The notes: generated by a model not told the origin, from the sequence alone. Numbered from the stretch's first letter, positions 30,900 through 39,991 are shown. The stretch is 47,736 nucleotides of DNA from JBDKLC01 sp040384865 (GCA_040384865.1 JAZKIM010000005.1:1-47736), one strand, 5' to 3'. Numbers and translations are program-made.

Positions 30900-31460
30900 T
30901 TAGTGCTCCAAACTTCTTTCAAACTCCCAAGTAAGCATCATTTTCTTCCGTTTTATGCCCCAATGATAACCACCAAGCCCTCCTTTGGAAGTGAGTACAC
31001 GATGACACGGGATGAGATATCCGATCGGATTCTTTCCACACGCAGTTCCAACCGCTCGAACAGCTTTTGCCGAGCCGATCCCCTCTGCAATCGCCCTATA
31101 GTTAGATGTCTTTCCTTCTGGTATAGAAAGAAGCGCTTCCCACACCTTGATCTGAAAACTCGTTCCCCTTACCAATAAACGAACTGACTTTGATGATTTA
31201 CCTGAAAAGACCCTGCCTACATAGGGTTTTAAAGCTAGATCGTTTCGAAAAACTTTCGCCTCAGGCCATACCTCACGAATCATTCTTTCTGCTAGATTCC
31301 TATCTTCTTTATCAAGAAATGATATCTGACAGACATAGTGTTTTGTGAGCCCAATAAGACACCAGCCAAATGGTGACTGGTGTATGCCGTAAGTGATTTC
31401 AATATTTTTACTCTCCTCCGGAGATATCACGCAGAGTTCTTTTTTTGATTCACGCTTCAT
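30900..31460 (-). CDS. ogt: methylated-DNA--protein-cysteine methyltransferase (Ogt)
   Basis: 186 residues. The N-terminal domain (YGIHQSPFGWCLIGLTKHYV) is followed by the DNA-binding and catalytic domain: FQIKVWEALLSIPEGKTSNYRAIAEGIG (helix-turn-helix), KAVRAVGTACGKNPIGYLIPCHRVL with the acceptor Cys in PCHRV, and GGLGGYHWGIKRKKMML. It repairs O6-methylguanine by accepting the methyl group irreversibly. TATGAT (31476-31471) ends ten bases before the ATG. With the AlkD-like gene at 2754 this makes two alkylation repair genes. Confidence 0.92.
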   Translation of the reverse strand: MKRESKKELCVISPEESKNIEITYGIHQSPFGWCLIGLTKHYVCQISFLDKEDRNLAERMIREVWPEAKVFRNDLALKPYVGRVFSGKSSKSVRLLVRGTSFQIKVWEALLSIPEGKTSNYRAIAEGIGSAKAVRAVGTACGKNPIGYLIPCHRVLTSKGGLGGYHWGIKRKKMMLTWEFERSLEH

Positions 31461-31500
31461 ATATCACCCCATCATAACCGATAAGGATAATTTGTTAAAT

Positions 31501-32211
31501 TTATTTTTTTAAATAATACTGAAGTGTATATATCCAATCCTCATCATTCTCTCCGGATGTAATTTTCTGATTCAACAGCCATTCAAGATACCCCTTATCA
31601 GTCTTAACCACTTCTTCAATCGCCTTATCCTTGTATTTTCCAAAATTGAATATTCTGTAAAGTGACGGTTTACTTGAGATTTCAATCATCTTGTCAATTG
31701 CCGCTTCGTCACTTTCTTCCCCCTCTCTCACCTTGGCGAGTAATCTCTTAAATACTTGTTCAAGTACATTCACGTCACCCTCTGCGTCATGAGCGTTTCC
31801 AGGAACATCTACATCAAGGTAGTAACGAAGGTATTGAAGATTGTATTCAGAAATTACACCTTTGGTATCGAGAAACCGAGCGACACGAAGTGTACATATA
31901 CTTTGTGGAATTTCCATTCCTTCAGCTTCGAGAATGGCGGAATCGAATTTACAGTTATGAGCAATGAGGACTCCTTCTTTAAAAAGCGTTTGAAGATCTT
32001 TTTTCATTTCACTTCCCTCAAATGACTCTTTATCTTCCACCATTTTGTTGGTGATGTGCGTAACACTCATTGCTTTTATTGAAATAGGTAGAGGCGGCTT
32101 AAAATATCCAACTTTTATTCCGCCCTTTTCTGTTTTGTAACAAAGCTGACAAAGACGATCTTTAGTGACGTCATTGCCGGTGGTTTCGGTATCGAGAAAG
32201 ATTAGATGCAT
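31501..32211 (-). CDS. DnaQ-like 3'-5' exonuclease with ExoX-type C-terminal domain
   Basis: 236 residues. The DEDDh exonuclease motifs are FLDTETTG (Exo I, D7 and E9), LIAHNCKFDSAILE (Exo II) and NAHDAEGDVNVL (Exo III with His). The C-terminal part, YRIFNFGKYKDKAIEEVVKTDKGYLEWLLNQ, is the small domain found after the nuclease in ExoX-like proteins. It could proofread or trim DNA or RNA ends. Extended -10 TGA-TATATT (32227-32219) ends seven bases before the ATG. Confidence 0.85.
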   Translation of the reverse strand: MHLIFLDTETTGNDVTKDRLCQLCYKTEKGGIKVGYFKPPLPISIKAMSVTHITNKMVEDKESFEGSEMKKDLQTLFKEGVLIAHNCKFDSAILEAEGMEIPQSICTLRVARFLDTKGVISEYNLQYLRYYLDVDVPGNAHDAEGDVNVLEQVFKRLLAKVREGEESDEAAIDKMIEISSKPSLYRIFNFGKYKDKAIEEVVKTDKGYLEWLLNQKITSGENDEDWIYTLQYYLKK

Positions 32212-32218
32212 TGGTATG

Positions 32219-32227
32219 AATATATCA
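32219..32227 (-). promoter_or_regulatory. extended -10 of the exonuclease gene
   Basis: TGA-TATATT, seven bases before the ATG at 32211. Confidence 0.55.
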
Positions 32228-32270
32228 CAAAGAAGTTACCATATCATCTAAATATATTGCACGGCACACA

Positions 32271-32305
32271 AAAATCCCTCTGACCTAACGATAACGGTCA
32301 AGGGG
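32271..32305 (-). terminator. terminator after the ABC-F gene
   Basis: A ten-base stem with one mismatch (32276-32285 with 32296-32305) around a 10-base loop; on the minus strand ATTTTTGTG follows. Confidence 0.8.
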
Positions 32306-32310
32306 GTAGT

Positions 32311-33822
32311 TTATGCCGTCATCTCTTCCAACAAATCACTTAGATCCTTATATCTCGGCACCACCATCTGATCTTTCATCATCCAAAAGACACCAGGGTT
32401 AAATTCCTGAATGAATTCATAATCATGGCTTACTAAAAGAATTGTGCTTTTTGAATGACTACATGTTTCAAGGAGAATTTCCCAGGTCACTTCATCGAGA
32501 TGGTTTGTCGGCTCATCAAGAATGATGAAGTCAGGCTTTTTACCAAATACGATAGCGAAACGAAGTCGCATCCTCTGACCCCCGGAGAGGCTTTTAACCG
32601 AAGCTTCCATTTGATCTGCGTTGAATCGCATAGCACCAAGCGCTGCTCGCCCTTCAACCTCGAAGCAATTAAGTTTGTCCATAACAACAGCAAGCGCCGT
32701 TGCTTCTGGATCAAACTGAGTGTGCTGGTCGAAGTATGCCTTCTTAACATCTGGCACCCATTCAACTGTTCCCTTGGTAAGCTCTAGTTCTTTCATCAGG
32801 CATTTTAGAAACGTAGACTTCCCTGCACCGTTTCTACCGAGAAGTACAATATGTGTACCGAAACGAATCTCAAGTTCCATATCACGAAAAATATCTTTCT
32901 TTGAACCCGGGTATCTAAATGCACCTTCTTTCATACGACACAAAAGTTTACCGCCATGGAGTTCTGAAGATTGCTGTCTAATACGAATCTTTGTTTTCTT
33001 GTCATCGGGTCGTGCAGAATCTTTATGCGATGATTTTAATTCATTAAGTTCATCAAGTTTGCGTCGATACGCGGAAATTTCTTTTCCTCGAATAGCCTTC
33101 TGTTTGAGAATGACGACGGTTGATTCAAGCTGTTTTATACGCTTTGACTCGGCATCGTACTGACGTTGCAATCCACCGATACGGGCCATTTTATCTTCAA
33201 TGTAATCATCGTAGTTTCCCTCTGATATATGCATATGACCATTAGCTACTTCGGCAACGTTACTTGAAAGAGCATCGATGAGTAACCGGTCGTGAGAAAT
33301 GAAAATGATGCCGCCTCGGAAATCATTGAGCATTTCGATCAAAATCATTCGACTGACAATGTCTATATGGTTTTCTGGTTCGTCCAGAAGCAAGAAATCA
33401 GGACTCACCGCAAAGGCAACACTCAAGGCAAGGATTTTTTGCTGACCTCCAGAAAGCGAACTGCACAATTCCTTTTCGTGCTTCTTTATATCAAAGCCGA
33501 GATTTTCTGCATTCATATGAACTTTTTTTGTCAGTGTGATCCCCGCCTTCTTATCTATATATTCCGCCACCTTACTATCCATGAATTCTTTTTCAAATTC
33601 CTGCGGAACATAGAGCGTACGGATATGGGCATTCTTTTCGACGATACCACCCTCTGGTTCGATTTGCCCTGCAATTATCTTCAAAAGTGTAGACTTACCC
33701 GCTCCGTTTTCACCAAGAATACAGAGACGATCTTTTTCAGTCGTCTTCAAAGAGATCCCCTTAAGGATCTGGTTCTCGTTGTATGAATAGGTGACCTGCT
33801 TGAGGCTAATTATCTTTTGCAT
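32311..33822 (-). CDS. ABC-F family ATPase
   Basis: About 503 residues with two ATPase domains and no membrane part. Domain 1: GENGAGKSTLLK, LSSLSGGQQKILALS, FLLLDEPENHID. Between them lies a charged helical linker (YDAESKRIKQLESTVVILKQKA). Domain 2: GRNGAGKSTFLK, LSGGQRMRLRFA, FIILDEPTNHLD. ABC-F proteins act on the ribosome (EttA-, Uup- or antibiotic-protection types); which one is not clear. ATG at 33822 is preferred over 33888 because family members begin close to the first strand (IISLKQVTYSY) and the longer form adds an unrelated stretch. The DoxX gene lies 72 bases upstream. Confidence 0.88.
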   Translation of the reverse strand: MQKIISLKQVTYSYNENQILKGISLKTTEKDRLCILGENGAGKSTLLKIIAGQIEPEGGIVEKNAHIRTLYVPQEFEKEFMDSKVAEYIDKKAGITLTKKVHMNAENLGFDIKKHEKELCSSLSGGQQKILALSVAFAVSPDFLLLDEPENHIDIVSRMILIEMLNDFRGGIIFISHDRLLIDALSSNVAEVANGHMHISEGNYDDYIEDKMARIGGLQRQYDAESKRIKQLESTVVILKQKAIRGKEISAYRRKLDELNELKSSHKDSARPDDKKTKIRIRQQSSELHGGKLLCRMKEGAFRYPGSKKDIFRDMELEIRFGTHIVLLGRNGAGKSTFLKCLMKELELTKGTVEWVPDVKKAYFDQHTQFDPEATALAVVMDKLNCFEVEGRAALGAMRFNADQMEASVKSLSGGQRMRLRFAIVFGKKPDFIILDEPTNHLDEVTWEILLETCSHSKSTILLVSHDYEFIQEFNPGVFWMMKDQMVVPRYKDLSDLLEEMTA

Positions 33823-33894
33823 TAATTCGTGGAAGTTGGCGGCACTAAAGACGCGCCAATACCATGACACATTATCATCAATCTGCAATAGAGC

Positions 33895-34413
33895 CTAATT
33901 GCGCAGTACTATTTTCAATAGATATCTGTCAATACCAATATATCCCGCAATCTTCCATGCAAGCATCAAGAGAATACTAAGAGTAAAAAGGATCGGGTTG
34001 ACGCTAACTGTTCCGGCTAATAAATAGTTTAGATTCATAAATGCACCAAAAAAAGCAGCGATTCCAACAAACGCACCGAGGATGAGGGCTATACCTACCA
34101 AAAGTTCACCGCAACTGACAACATTAGACCAGAAAATAACGTGCGGGAGAACTACATTCTCAAGGAAGAATGCATACCAACTTTGTACATCAGGATGAGC
34201 TCCACCTGCCTTGGTCAAGGATCCCTTGATAAAACCATCGAGGGCCTTACCTGCACCGCCTCCTATCCATACCGAATTAGTTACCTTACTCCATCCAGCC
34301 TCGAGCCAAATCCAGCCGACATATATTCGTACAACGAGCCAAAGCCAAGCAATTCTACTATCTTCAAAAATAAATTTAAAGAATCTTGGTGTCGATAAAT
34401 TCAAAGGGTTCAT
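33895..34413 (-). CDS. DoxX-family membrane protein
   Basis: 172 residues with four membrane helices. RIYVGWIWLEAGWSKV, then a periplasm-side insertion with Gly and Ala, VVSCGELLVGIALILGAFVGIAAFFGAFMNLNYL, and NPILFTLSILLMLAWKIAGYIGIDRYLL match the DoxX/TQO-small subunit type. Members take part in quinone-linked redox or thiosulfate oxidation, or have unknown roles. No partner subunit is close by. Extended -10 TGT-CATACT (34428-34420) ends six bases before the ATG. Confidence 0.8.
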   Translation of the reverse strand: MNPLNLSTPRFFKFIFEDSRIAWLWLVVRIYVGWIWLEAGWSKVTNSVWIGGGAGKALDGFIKGSLTKAGGAHPDVQSWYAFFLENVVLPHVIFWSNVVSCGELLVGIALILGAFVGIAAFFGAFMNLNYLLAGTVSVNPILFTLSILLMLAWKIAGYIGIDRYLLKIVLRN

Positions 34414-34477
34414 ATATCAAGTATGACATATATAATCATCTTAATCGACAAAATGTGGATTAATGTGCTTAATAATG

Positions 34478-34483
34478 TATACT
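34478..34483 (+). promoter_or_regulatory. -10 box of the pseudouridine synthase gene
   Basis: TATACT, ten bases before the ATG at 34494. The -35 side has no good match. Confidence 0.45.
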
Positions 34484-34493
34484 CGAACCGTAT

Positions 34494-35282
34494 ATGAAAA
34501 AACAGCCCGAGAAATACGTTCATGTGAATAAAAACACAGCAAAAACACCTGTGGAGGAAAAACCGTTGTGGCCTATGAGAATCAATAAGTTCTTGGCTTT
34601 AAATCAAATATCGACAAGACGAGGCGGAGATTCACTCATACAGCAAAAGAAAGTAACCATTAATGGCCGTATTGCCGTCCTTGGTGACAAAGTAAACGAA
34701 GCCGATATTGTTGACGTCCGTCAGGGTAAAAATGACAAGAAAATTCCTTACGTCTATCTCGCTTACTACAAACCGTCAGGTGTCATCTCACACACAGCAC
34801 AAGTTGGTGAAAAAGATATTCTTCATTCAGCTTCACTCAAAAAGTCCTACGGCGATATATTTCCCGTCGGTCGCCTCGACAAAGAATCACACGGTCTCAT
34901 CATCCTCACTAACGACGGGCGCATTACCGATCCCCTTCTCAACCCTGATCGTTACCATACCAAAGAATATCTCGTAACTGTCAAAGAAAAGTTACGATCT
35001 AGTTTCAGACAAAAGATGGAATCAGGTGTGAACATCAACGGAGAAATGACAAAACCATGCAAGGTACAGGTGATCAATGATTTTACTTTCAGAATCACTC
35101 TTACCGAAGGAAAAAAGCACCAGATCCGCCGCATGTGCGACGCACTTTTTCAGGAAGTGGATGAATTGAAGCGGACAAAAATCATGAATATTGAGCTTGG
35201 AAAACTAGCGCCGAATAGCTATCGCGAAATCACCGGCAAAGAGTTGGAGACTTTTCTAGGTGAATTAAAAATACGACAGTAG
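34494..35282 (+). CDS. 23S rRNA pseudouridine synthase, RluB/RluF-like
   Basis: 262 residues. After a 30-residue basic start comes an S4 RNA-binding domain (MRINKFLALNQISTRRGGDSLIQQKKVTING) and the RsuA-type catalytic domain: YLAYYKPSGVIS, FPVGRLDKESHGLIILTNDG with the catalytic Asp in GRLD, and LTEGKKHQIRRMCDAL. RluB and RluF isomerise uridines near the peptidyl-transferase centre of 23S rRNA; RsuA does so in 16S rRNA. The sequence GVISHT and the C-terminal part favour RluF. It ends 5 bases before the convergent VOC gene. Confidence 0.88.
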   Translation: MKKQPEKYVHVNKNTAKTPVEEKPLWPMRINKFLALNQISTRRGGDSLIQQKKVTINGRIAVLGDKVNEADIVDVRQGKNDKKIPYVYLAYYKPSGVISHTAQVGEKDILHSASLKKSYGDIFPVGRLDKESHGLIILTNDGRITDPLLNPDRYHTKEYLVTVKEKLRSSFRQKMESGVNINGEMTKPCKVQVINDFTFRITLTEGKKHQIRRMCDALFQEVDELKRTKIMNIELGKLAPNSYREITGKELETFLGELKIRQ

Positions 35283-35287
35283 AAATA

Positions 35288-35659
35288 TTATCTTGCCTTT
35301 CGTTGATGAAGAATGATGATATTCTTATCGGGGTCATAAATCACAGCCATCTTACATGTTGGAAAATCCTGAGGCTCCAACTTGAATCCAATTCCCTTTT
35401 CTTTCAATTCAACCACCGCTTCATCGAAGTTTTCTAATTCAAGTGCTGCTGAGGTACCGTCCTCAGAAGGCTTCCAATCTGGCGATGAACCAATGGTAAT
35501 GGTTGAAGGACCAATGTTATATTCAATCCATTTTGAGTCGGCTGTTACCGGAAATTCATCACTTGGTTTCAAACCCAAAACATCCTCATAGAACTTTCTG
35601 GCTCGCGGAACATCTGTGACGGCATATATGAAAAAGGCTACTTCTTTTATTTTGATCAT
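35288..35659 (-). CDS. VOC (glyoxalase/bleomycin-resistance) family protein
   Basis: 123 residues, one VOC module with two beta-alpha-beta-beta-beta repeats: VAFFIYAVTDVPRARKFYEDVLGLKPS, then ALELENFDEAVVELKEKGIGF and MAVIYDPDKNIIILHQR. Metal ligands of the usual type (His/Gln and Glu) are not obvious at the first position, where family members have His or Phe. Enzymes of this group include glyoxalase I and antibiotic-binding proteins; the role is open. It follows 35671-36195 with an 11-base gap and is presumably co-transcribed with it. Confidence 0.78.
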   Translation of the reverse strand: MIKIKEVAFFIYAVTDVPRARKFYEDVLGLKPSDEFPVTADSKWIEYNIGPSTITIGSSPDWKPSEDGTSAALELENFDEAVVELKEKGIGFKLEPQDFPTCKMAVIYDPDKNIIILHQRKAR

Positions 35660-35670
35660 AAATTTAAATA

Positions 35671-36195
35671 TTATCTCTTTGTTTGAACAAGGTTACCACC
35701 CGACACTCGAAACTTCTTTGTTACACCTACTGATGGCTGTGTCGTCATCGGATCACCGGCTCGTCGGTCACTATAATTAACGATTACCACGCCATCTCTA
35801 ATTTCCGTCGGCATTGGAGCAATTCGATCACCAAGAAAAATGGCATTTGTTTGAACATAACCTTCAGCCGTCTTTAAAGCAACAACTATGTAATAAAAAG
35901 TTCCACTCCCACCCGTCTGTTGCGTTAAAAGGAAGGCCGTATCGATAGTTCCATCATTATTCAAATCCCCTATCGCCTCATTGCCAAAATACTTTGTAAC
36001 CACCTTTGATGCAGAGCCTGGTACAGCCTCTGTTTCCGCTACTCCATTCTTAAGCGTTACATATGAGCCATCAATAAAATAGGTTGCGTCTTTATACGAT
36101 TCGCGAGGAACGACAATCTCCTTTTTATCAAACAGCGCAAATCCAAAAGCTAACAATAAAACTACAACGATGGAAGCAACAAGTATTCGATTCAT
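35671..36195 (-). CDS. exported protein with one Ca-binding-like loop, function unknown
   Basis: 174 residues. An N-terminal hydrophobic helix (ILVASIVVVLLLAFGFALF) is followed by a beta-rich domain. DLNNDGTIDTAFLL resembles an EF-hand/dockerin or FG-GAP calcium loop (Asp, Asn, Asp, Thr, Asp at alternate positions). QQTGGSGTFYYIVVALKT and FLGDRIAPMPTEIRDGVVIVNY are typical of small conserved exported proteins of CPR genomes, but no named family is recognised. Extended -10 TGT-TATTAT (36211-36203) ends seven bases before the ATG. It probably stands outside the membrane. Confidence 0.65.
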   Translation of the reverse strand: MNRILVASIVVVLLLAFGFALFDKKEIVVPRESYKDATYFIDGSYVTLKNGVAETEAVPGSASKVVTKYFGNEAIGDLNNDGTIDTAFLLTQQTGGSGTFYYIVVALKTAEGYVQTNAIFLGDRIAPMPTEIRDGVVIVNYSDRRAGDPMTTQPSVGVTKKFRVSGGNLVQTKR

Positions 36196-36232
36196 TTGTT
36201 CAATAATAACATAATCTCTTTTTTAAAATAAT

Positions 36233-37459
36233 TCAAACCTTATCGCTTCTAACCTTTCTCAATACAATTAACCCAGCAACAATAAATACTGTCACTGCCA
36301 ACGTGGCATATCTATATCTATCACTCCCCGATGAAACCATAGTTGAAACCACTAACCCCCACACGATAGGTCCAACAAAGGAAGAGGCTCTTTCGACCAG
36401 TCCAAAATATGCAAAAGCCAAATTGTGTTTCTTCGGTGGCGCAAGGTATGACATAACGGAGCGAGACACTGCCCAATTCGAACCGAACCAAAACCCCATG
36501 ATTGTCGTCGCAACCACAAAAAGGGTAAAGTTTTGAATTAAACCAATGAAAGGAAGAATAAAGACCCACCCAGAAAGAATAAATATAAGCGTTCGCTTAT
36601 GTCCAAAACGATCAGCGATCACTCCTGACACTAATCCGCCAATAGCGGAAGTAATGAGTATTCCGAGGAGTATGTATGTTTTTACAGTATCCGAAACATG
36701 CCAAACCTGTTCCATAAAAATAGGAAAATTATTTGACGCAGTAAGGATAGCATCATTAAATAAAAAGTAAGCGAGAATAAAAAGGCCAACCCCGGGATAC
36801 AAAAATAAGGCTTTTGTTTCCTTCACAGCTTCTCGTAACTCTGTTTTTAGTTCAAACCGAAGAATTGCCTTCTTCGGTTCTTTAAAAAAAAGAATCATAG
36901 GCAGAGACAATAGCGTAAAAGCAATAACTGCTGGCAATAAAGTTTCAGCCCGTGGCGACCCGTCAAAAATACTTAAGGTGCCATTAGAAAAAGGTAGAAC
37001 AATCAGTAGTCCAGTAAATTGACCGAGATAATTTGCAGCAATTCCATATCCAGAAACTTTTCCGATCTTTGACGAGTCGGCGATATCGTTCAAAAGCGGA
37101 GTATAGAATGTAAAAGTAAGGAGATAGGCATACAAAGCAAGAGTGAAGAATACAAGTGCTACGATTTCTTTATCGAAAACAGCACAAAGCGCGCAGACGG
37201 CATATAGTACTGAGGTGAGAAATGTCGTATAACGTAGGCCTGTGATTCTTCGAAAATATTTATCTAGAAAAAAACCAGTGAGCGGCACCGTGAACAGAAG
37301 TAGCAATGCGGCTATAGTAATAGTAAGGTTGTACCAAATATCTAAGATCCCTTTTTCCACCACAACCCATTGGGCAAAATAAAGAAAGAAAACAATAGAA
37401 ACTAGAGAATTGGCAAAATCATAGAGAACCCAAAGAAAGATATTTCGCTTAGTATTCAT
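36233..37459 (-). CDS. MFS transporter, UMF1/Atg22-like
   Basis: 408 residues with 11-12 membrane helices. LYDFANSLVSIVFFLYFAQWVV at the start, YTPLLNDIADSSKIGKVSGYGIAANYLGQFTGL and LVSGVIADRFGHKRTLIFILSGW mark the UMF1/Atg22-like branch of the major facilitator superfamily. DRFGHKR corresponds to the MFS loop motif. Atg22 exports amino acids from vacuoles; for bacterial members the substrate is unknown. TATACT (37471-37466) ends six bases before the ATG. The gene is next to purF but has its own promoter. Confidence 0.82.
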   Translation of the reverse strand: MNTKRNIFLWVLYDFANSLVSIVFFLYFAQWVVVEKGILDIWYNLTITIAALLLLFTVPLTGFFLDKYFRRITGLRYTTFLTSVLYAVCALCAVFDKEIVALVFFTLALYAYLLTFTFYTPLLNDIADSSKIGKVSGYGIAANYLGQFTGLLIVLPFSNGTLSIFDGSPRAETLLPAVIAFTLLSLPMILFFKEPKKAILRFELKTELREAVKETKALFLYPGVGLFILAYFLFNDAILTASNNFPIFMEQVWHVSDTVKTYILLGILITSAIGGLVSGVIADRFGHKRTLIFILSGWVFILPFIGLIQNFTLFVVATTIMGFWFGSNWAVSRSVMSYLAPPKKHNLAFAYFGLVERASSFVGPIVWGLVVSTMVSSGSDRYRYATLAVTVFIVAGLIVLRKVRSDKV

Positions 37460-37483
37460 ACAAAAAGTATACCCGGCAAATAA

Positions 37484-38878
37484 TTAATAAATAACTTCCT
37501 TCTGCCTTTCTCGGAGATCAATAGGATACTTACCATTAAAGCACGAGGTGCAGAACAAGGACTCATCAATTCCAGTAGCTTGTATCATACCATCGTAAGA
37601 AAGAAAATTAAGAGAGGTTGAACCTAAGTATTTATTCATTTCCTCAATAGATTTAGTTGAAGCAAGCAAATCGTTTTGTCGCGGCAAATCAATACCATAA
37701 AAATCAGGGAATTTTACGGGTGGAGAGCTGACCAAAAAATGTACTTCTTTTGCTCCAGTTTCAAAAAGCATTTTAACAATTTGCCTCGAAGTAGTACCTC
37801 GAACCAATGAGTCGTCAATAACGATGACTCGCTTGTTTTCTATCGCTTCTCTCAGAGGCGCCAATTTCAACTTTACACCCTGTTCGCGTATGTGCTGTTC
37901 TGGTTCAATGAATGTCCTGTGAATATACCTGCTTTTGATAATTCCCATTTCAAAAGGAATACCAGATGCATTTGCATAGCCAATGGCAACAGGAATTGCC
38001 GTCTCTGGTACAGGAATGACAACGTCTGCCTCAATTCCATACTCCTTGGCAAGCTGAATACCAAAGTTTTTCCTTACTTGGTAAATTGACTTACCGAGTA
38101 GTGTGCTGTCAGGTCGAGAAAAATAGACAAACTCAAAAATATCAAGTTTTTGGGTCCCTTTTACGATTTGTTTTATCTTAAGACCGCTTTCGTCAACAAC
38201 TACCATTTCTCCAGGATTTACCTCTCTCATATAAGTGGCACCGATAGGGTGAAAAGCGCAGGTCTCTGATGCAAAAACATATCCCCCGTTCAATTTTGCG
38301 ATTGAAAGGGGGCGTATACCGAATTGATCACGAAGAGCAATCAACTTGTCTTTGGTCATCACAAGCAAAGAGAATGAACCGGTCATAAGTGGAAAAATTT
38401 CTTCGATTGCTCTTTCAATTGGTTTTCCCTCTTTAACTAATATATGTATGGCTTCGGTGATAATCATTGAATCTGAAGCGTTTGGAGACACGACCTGTAT
38501 ATCAACTCCTTTACTCTTTAAAAAGTCGACAAGTAATGTAACACTCGGCAAATTGCCATTATGAACCAAGGTAATACTCTTGTCAGAAACTTCAATAGGA
38601 TGAACATGTTCTATACTAGACCCAGACGAAGTCGAGTAACGATTATGTCCGACGGCAATATATCCAGGAAGGTTTTTAATTATGTTTTCAGTAAACACTT
38701 GAGCAACCAAACCAACACCCTTATGACAATGTATTTCTTTACCGTCAGTTGAGGCAATACCTGAACTTTCCTGCCCTCGATGCTGCAGGGCATATAAACC
38801 GAAAAAGGTTAGACGACTAACGTCCAAACCCTTTCCATAAATACCAAACACTGCACATTTTTCTCCAATGCTTCTCAT
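37484..38878 (-). CDS. purF: amidophosphoribosyltransferase PurF
   Basis: 464 residues. The Ntn-type glutaminase domain starts with MRSIGEK-C8-AVFGIYG; Cys8 would become the N-terminal nucleophile after removal of a seven-residue propeptide. RGQESSGIA and GHNRYSTS follow. The PRTase domain has VIVIDDSLVRGTTSRQIV, the PRPP loop. It makes phosphoribosylamine, the first step of purine synthesis. Of the four Cys that hold the iron-sulfur cluster in the Bacillus-type enzyme, three are seen (ETCAF and LFCTSC), while the position usually PCFYG is PDFYG. No other pur gene is in the window. TATAAT (38892-38887) ends eight bases before the ATG. Confidence 0.93.
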   Translation of the reverse strand: MRSIGEKCAVFGIYGKGLDVSRLTFFGLYALQHRGQESSGIASTDGKEIHCHKGVGLVAQVFTENIIKNLPGYIAVGHNRYSTSSGSSIEHVHPIEVSDKSITLVHNGNLPSVTLLVDFLKSKGVDIQVVSPNASDSMIITEAIHILVKEGKPIERAIEEIFPLMTGSFSLLVMTKDKLIALRDQFGIRPLSIAKLNGGYVFASETCAFHPIGATYMREVNPGEMVVVDESGLKIKQIVKGTQKLDIFEFVYFSRPDSTLLGKSIYQVRKNFGIQLAKEYGIEADVVIPVPETAIPVAIGYANASGIPFEMGIIKSRYIHRTFIEPEQHIREQGVKLKLAPLREAIENKRVIVIDDSLVRGTTSRQIVKMLFETGAKEVHFLVSSPPVKFPDFYGIDLPRQNDLLASTKSIEEMNKYLGSTSLNFLSYDGMIQATGIDESLFCTSCFNGKYPIDLRERQKEVIY

Positions 38879-38886
38879 GGGGTTTT

Positions 38887-38892
38887 ATTATA
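38887..38892 (-). promoter_or_regulatory. -10 box of purF
   Basis: Perfect TATAAT, eight bases before the ATG at 38878. No good -35 is seen. Nothing else is seen from 38893 to 39000. Confidence 0.6.
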
Positions 38893-39000
38893 GCTCAGTT
38901 ACTAAAAAACTCTGCATTGCCACCAAAATCATAGGTAAAAATACCAATATTTAACTGATCCCTATCGTAGCTGAGTTCAGAACTAAGGTAAGTAGAGAAT

Positions 39001-39600
39001 CTAATCTTTTCTTAAGTCAGACACCATTATATGCCACTTCAAACCAGATGACGCAATATAAGTACCAACATCCGTAAGATAGCTATGAACTGCTAAAGAA
39101 GTGGAATTTGTATCCTCAATCTCACCGAAACCAATTTCAAATCCTTGTTCTTTCAATATTGATTGAGTTGCAAGGTGAAGCCTGTTAAATGTCATCCCCC
39201 CTCTAAATTCCTTTGCTACACAAATTTGTGCAAGGACAACGTAATTATATTCAGAAAGTGGTTTTCCTTCGTAGAGCATTCTTTCTGCATTTGCTAGCAT
39301 CTCAGCTTCAAAAGGAATTGTTTGAGCAAGTTCTTTACTCATAGTAATAAAATATCCTTTTAGTTCTTCTCCTCTTAAGCTAAGGTATACTCCTGTATCA
39401 TTTATTATCTTCAACAGTTCTTCGTATGTTGGTTCAAAATGAAAGAAACCATCCTTCTTTTCTTCTTCAGATAAGTTCCTTGCTAAGTTTTTCGTTAGAA
39501 GGTCCAAAATCAAAGGAACGTCTAGTGCTTCAGCTTTCCTAATTATGATTTCTTTGTGGTTGTGCTTTTCGGGATTATACATATAAATATTATTCTTCAA
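39001..39600 (-). CDS. GNAT-like N-acetyltransferase
   Basis: 199 residues. IIIRKAEALDVPLILDLLTKNL is the usual GNAT start, LKGYFITMSKEL and YNVVLAQICVAKEFRGGMTFNRLHLAT are strands beta-4 to alpha-3, with KEFRGGMT replacing the canonical Q/RxxGxG/A acetyl-CoA loop. FEIGFGEIEDTNSTSLAVHSYLTDVG is the last conserved helix region. The substrate is unknown. It overlaps the preceding VOC-like gene (39590-39991) by 11 bases, which points to coupled translation. Confidence 0.7.
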   Translation of the reverse strand: MKNNIYMYNPEKHNHKEIIIRKAEALDVPLILDLLTKNLARNLSEEEKKDGFFHFEPTYEELLKIINDTGVYLSLRGEELKGYFITMSKELAQTIPFEAEMLANAERMLYEGKPLSEYNYVVLAQICVAKEFRGGMTFNRLHLATQSILKEQGFEIGFGEIEDTNSTSLAVHSYLTDVGTYIASSGLKWHIMVSDLRKD

Positions 39601-39991
39601 TTGATGAATGCATTACCTCAACTACAAAATTGATAAATAAATCTGGTAAATCAAAATAGAGCTCCTTAGCTGACCAGCCTCCATGTCTGAATTGAATGTT
39701 TTTTCTTTTAGCCCAAGCTTCTACCTTATCAATAACTTCTTGTGGTTTGTCTGAGAGAAATGCAATGTGTGTTTTCTTTTTTAGTTCAATATCACTAATC
39801 GGCGTTTCTTCACTTTCAACTATCTGTATTGCAAATCTAAGTTGCATTTGGCCGACCATTGCCCATTTATATTCCTTATTCGGTCTGTATACAACTTCAA
39901 AATTTAAAATTTTATACATCTCAATAATATCTTCAAGTGAGCCTTGAGTGATATTTTGAGCATAATGATGAAGTCGAGGAGTCGTTTTCAT
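39590..39991 (-). CDS. VOC-fold-like protein
   Basis: About 133 residues from the ATG at 39991; the in-frame TTG at 40006 is less likely. MYKILNFEVVYRPNKEYKWAMVG, LRFAIQIVESEE, KTHIAFLSDKPQEVIDKVEAWAKRKNIQF and LFINFVVEVMH follow the order of a single VOC module (glyoxalase/bleomycin-resistance fold). It overlaps the GNAT gene at its end, and the small membrane protein 40010-40237 ends 18 bases before its start. These three genes form one small transcription unit. The combination GNAT plus VOC occurs in resistance or modification gene sets, but no target is evident. Confidence 0.6.
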   Translation of the reverse strand: MKTTPRLHHYAQNITQGSLEDIIEMYKILNFEVVYRPNKEYKWAMVGQMQLRFAIQIVESEETPISDIELKKKTHIAFLSDKPQEVIDKVEAWAKRKNIQFRHGGWSAKELYFDLPDLFINFVVEVMHSSIEE

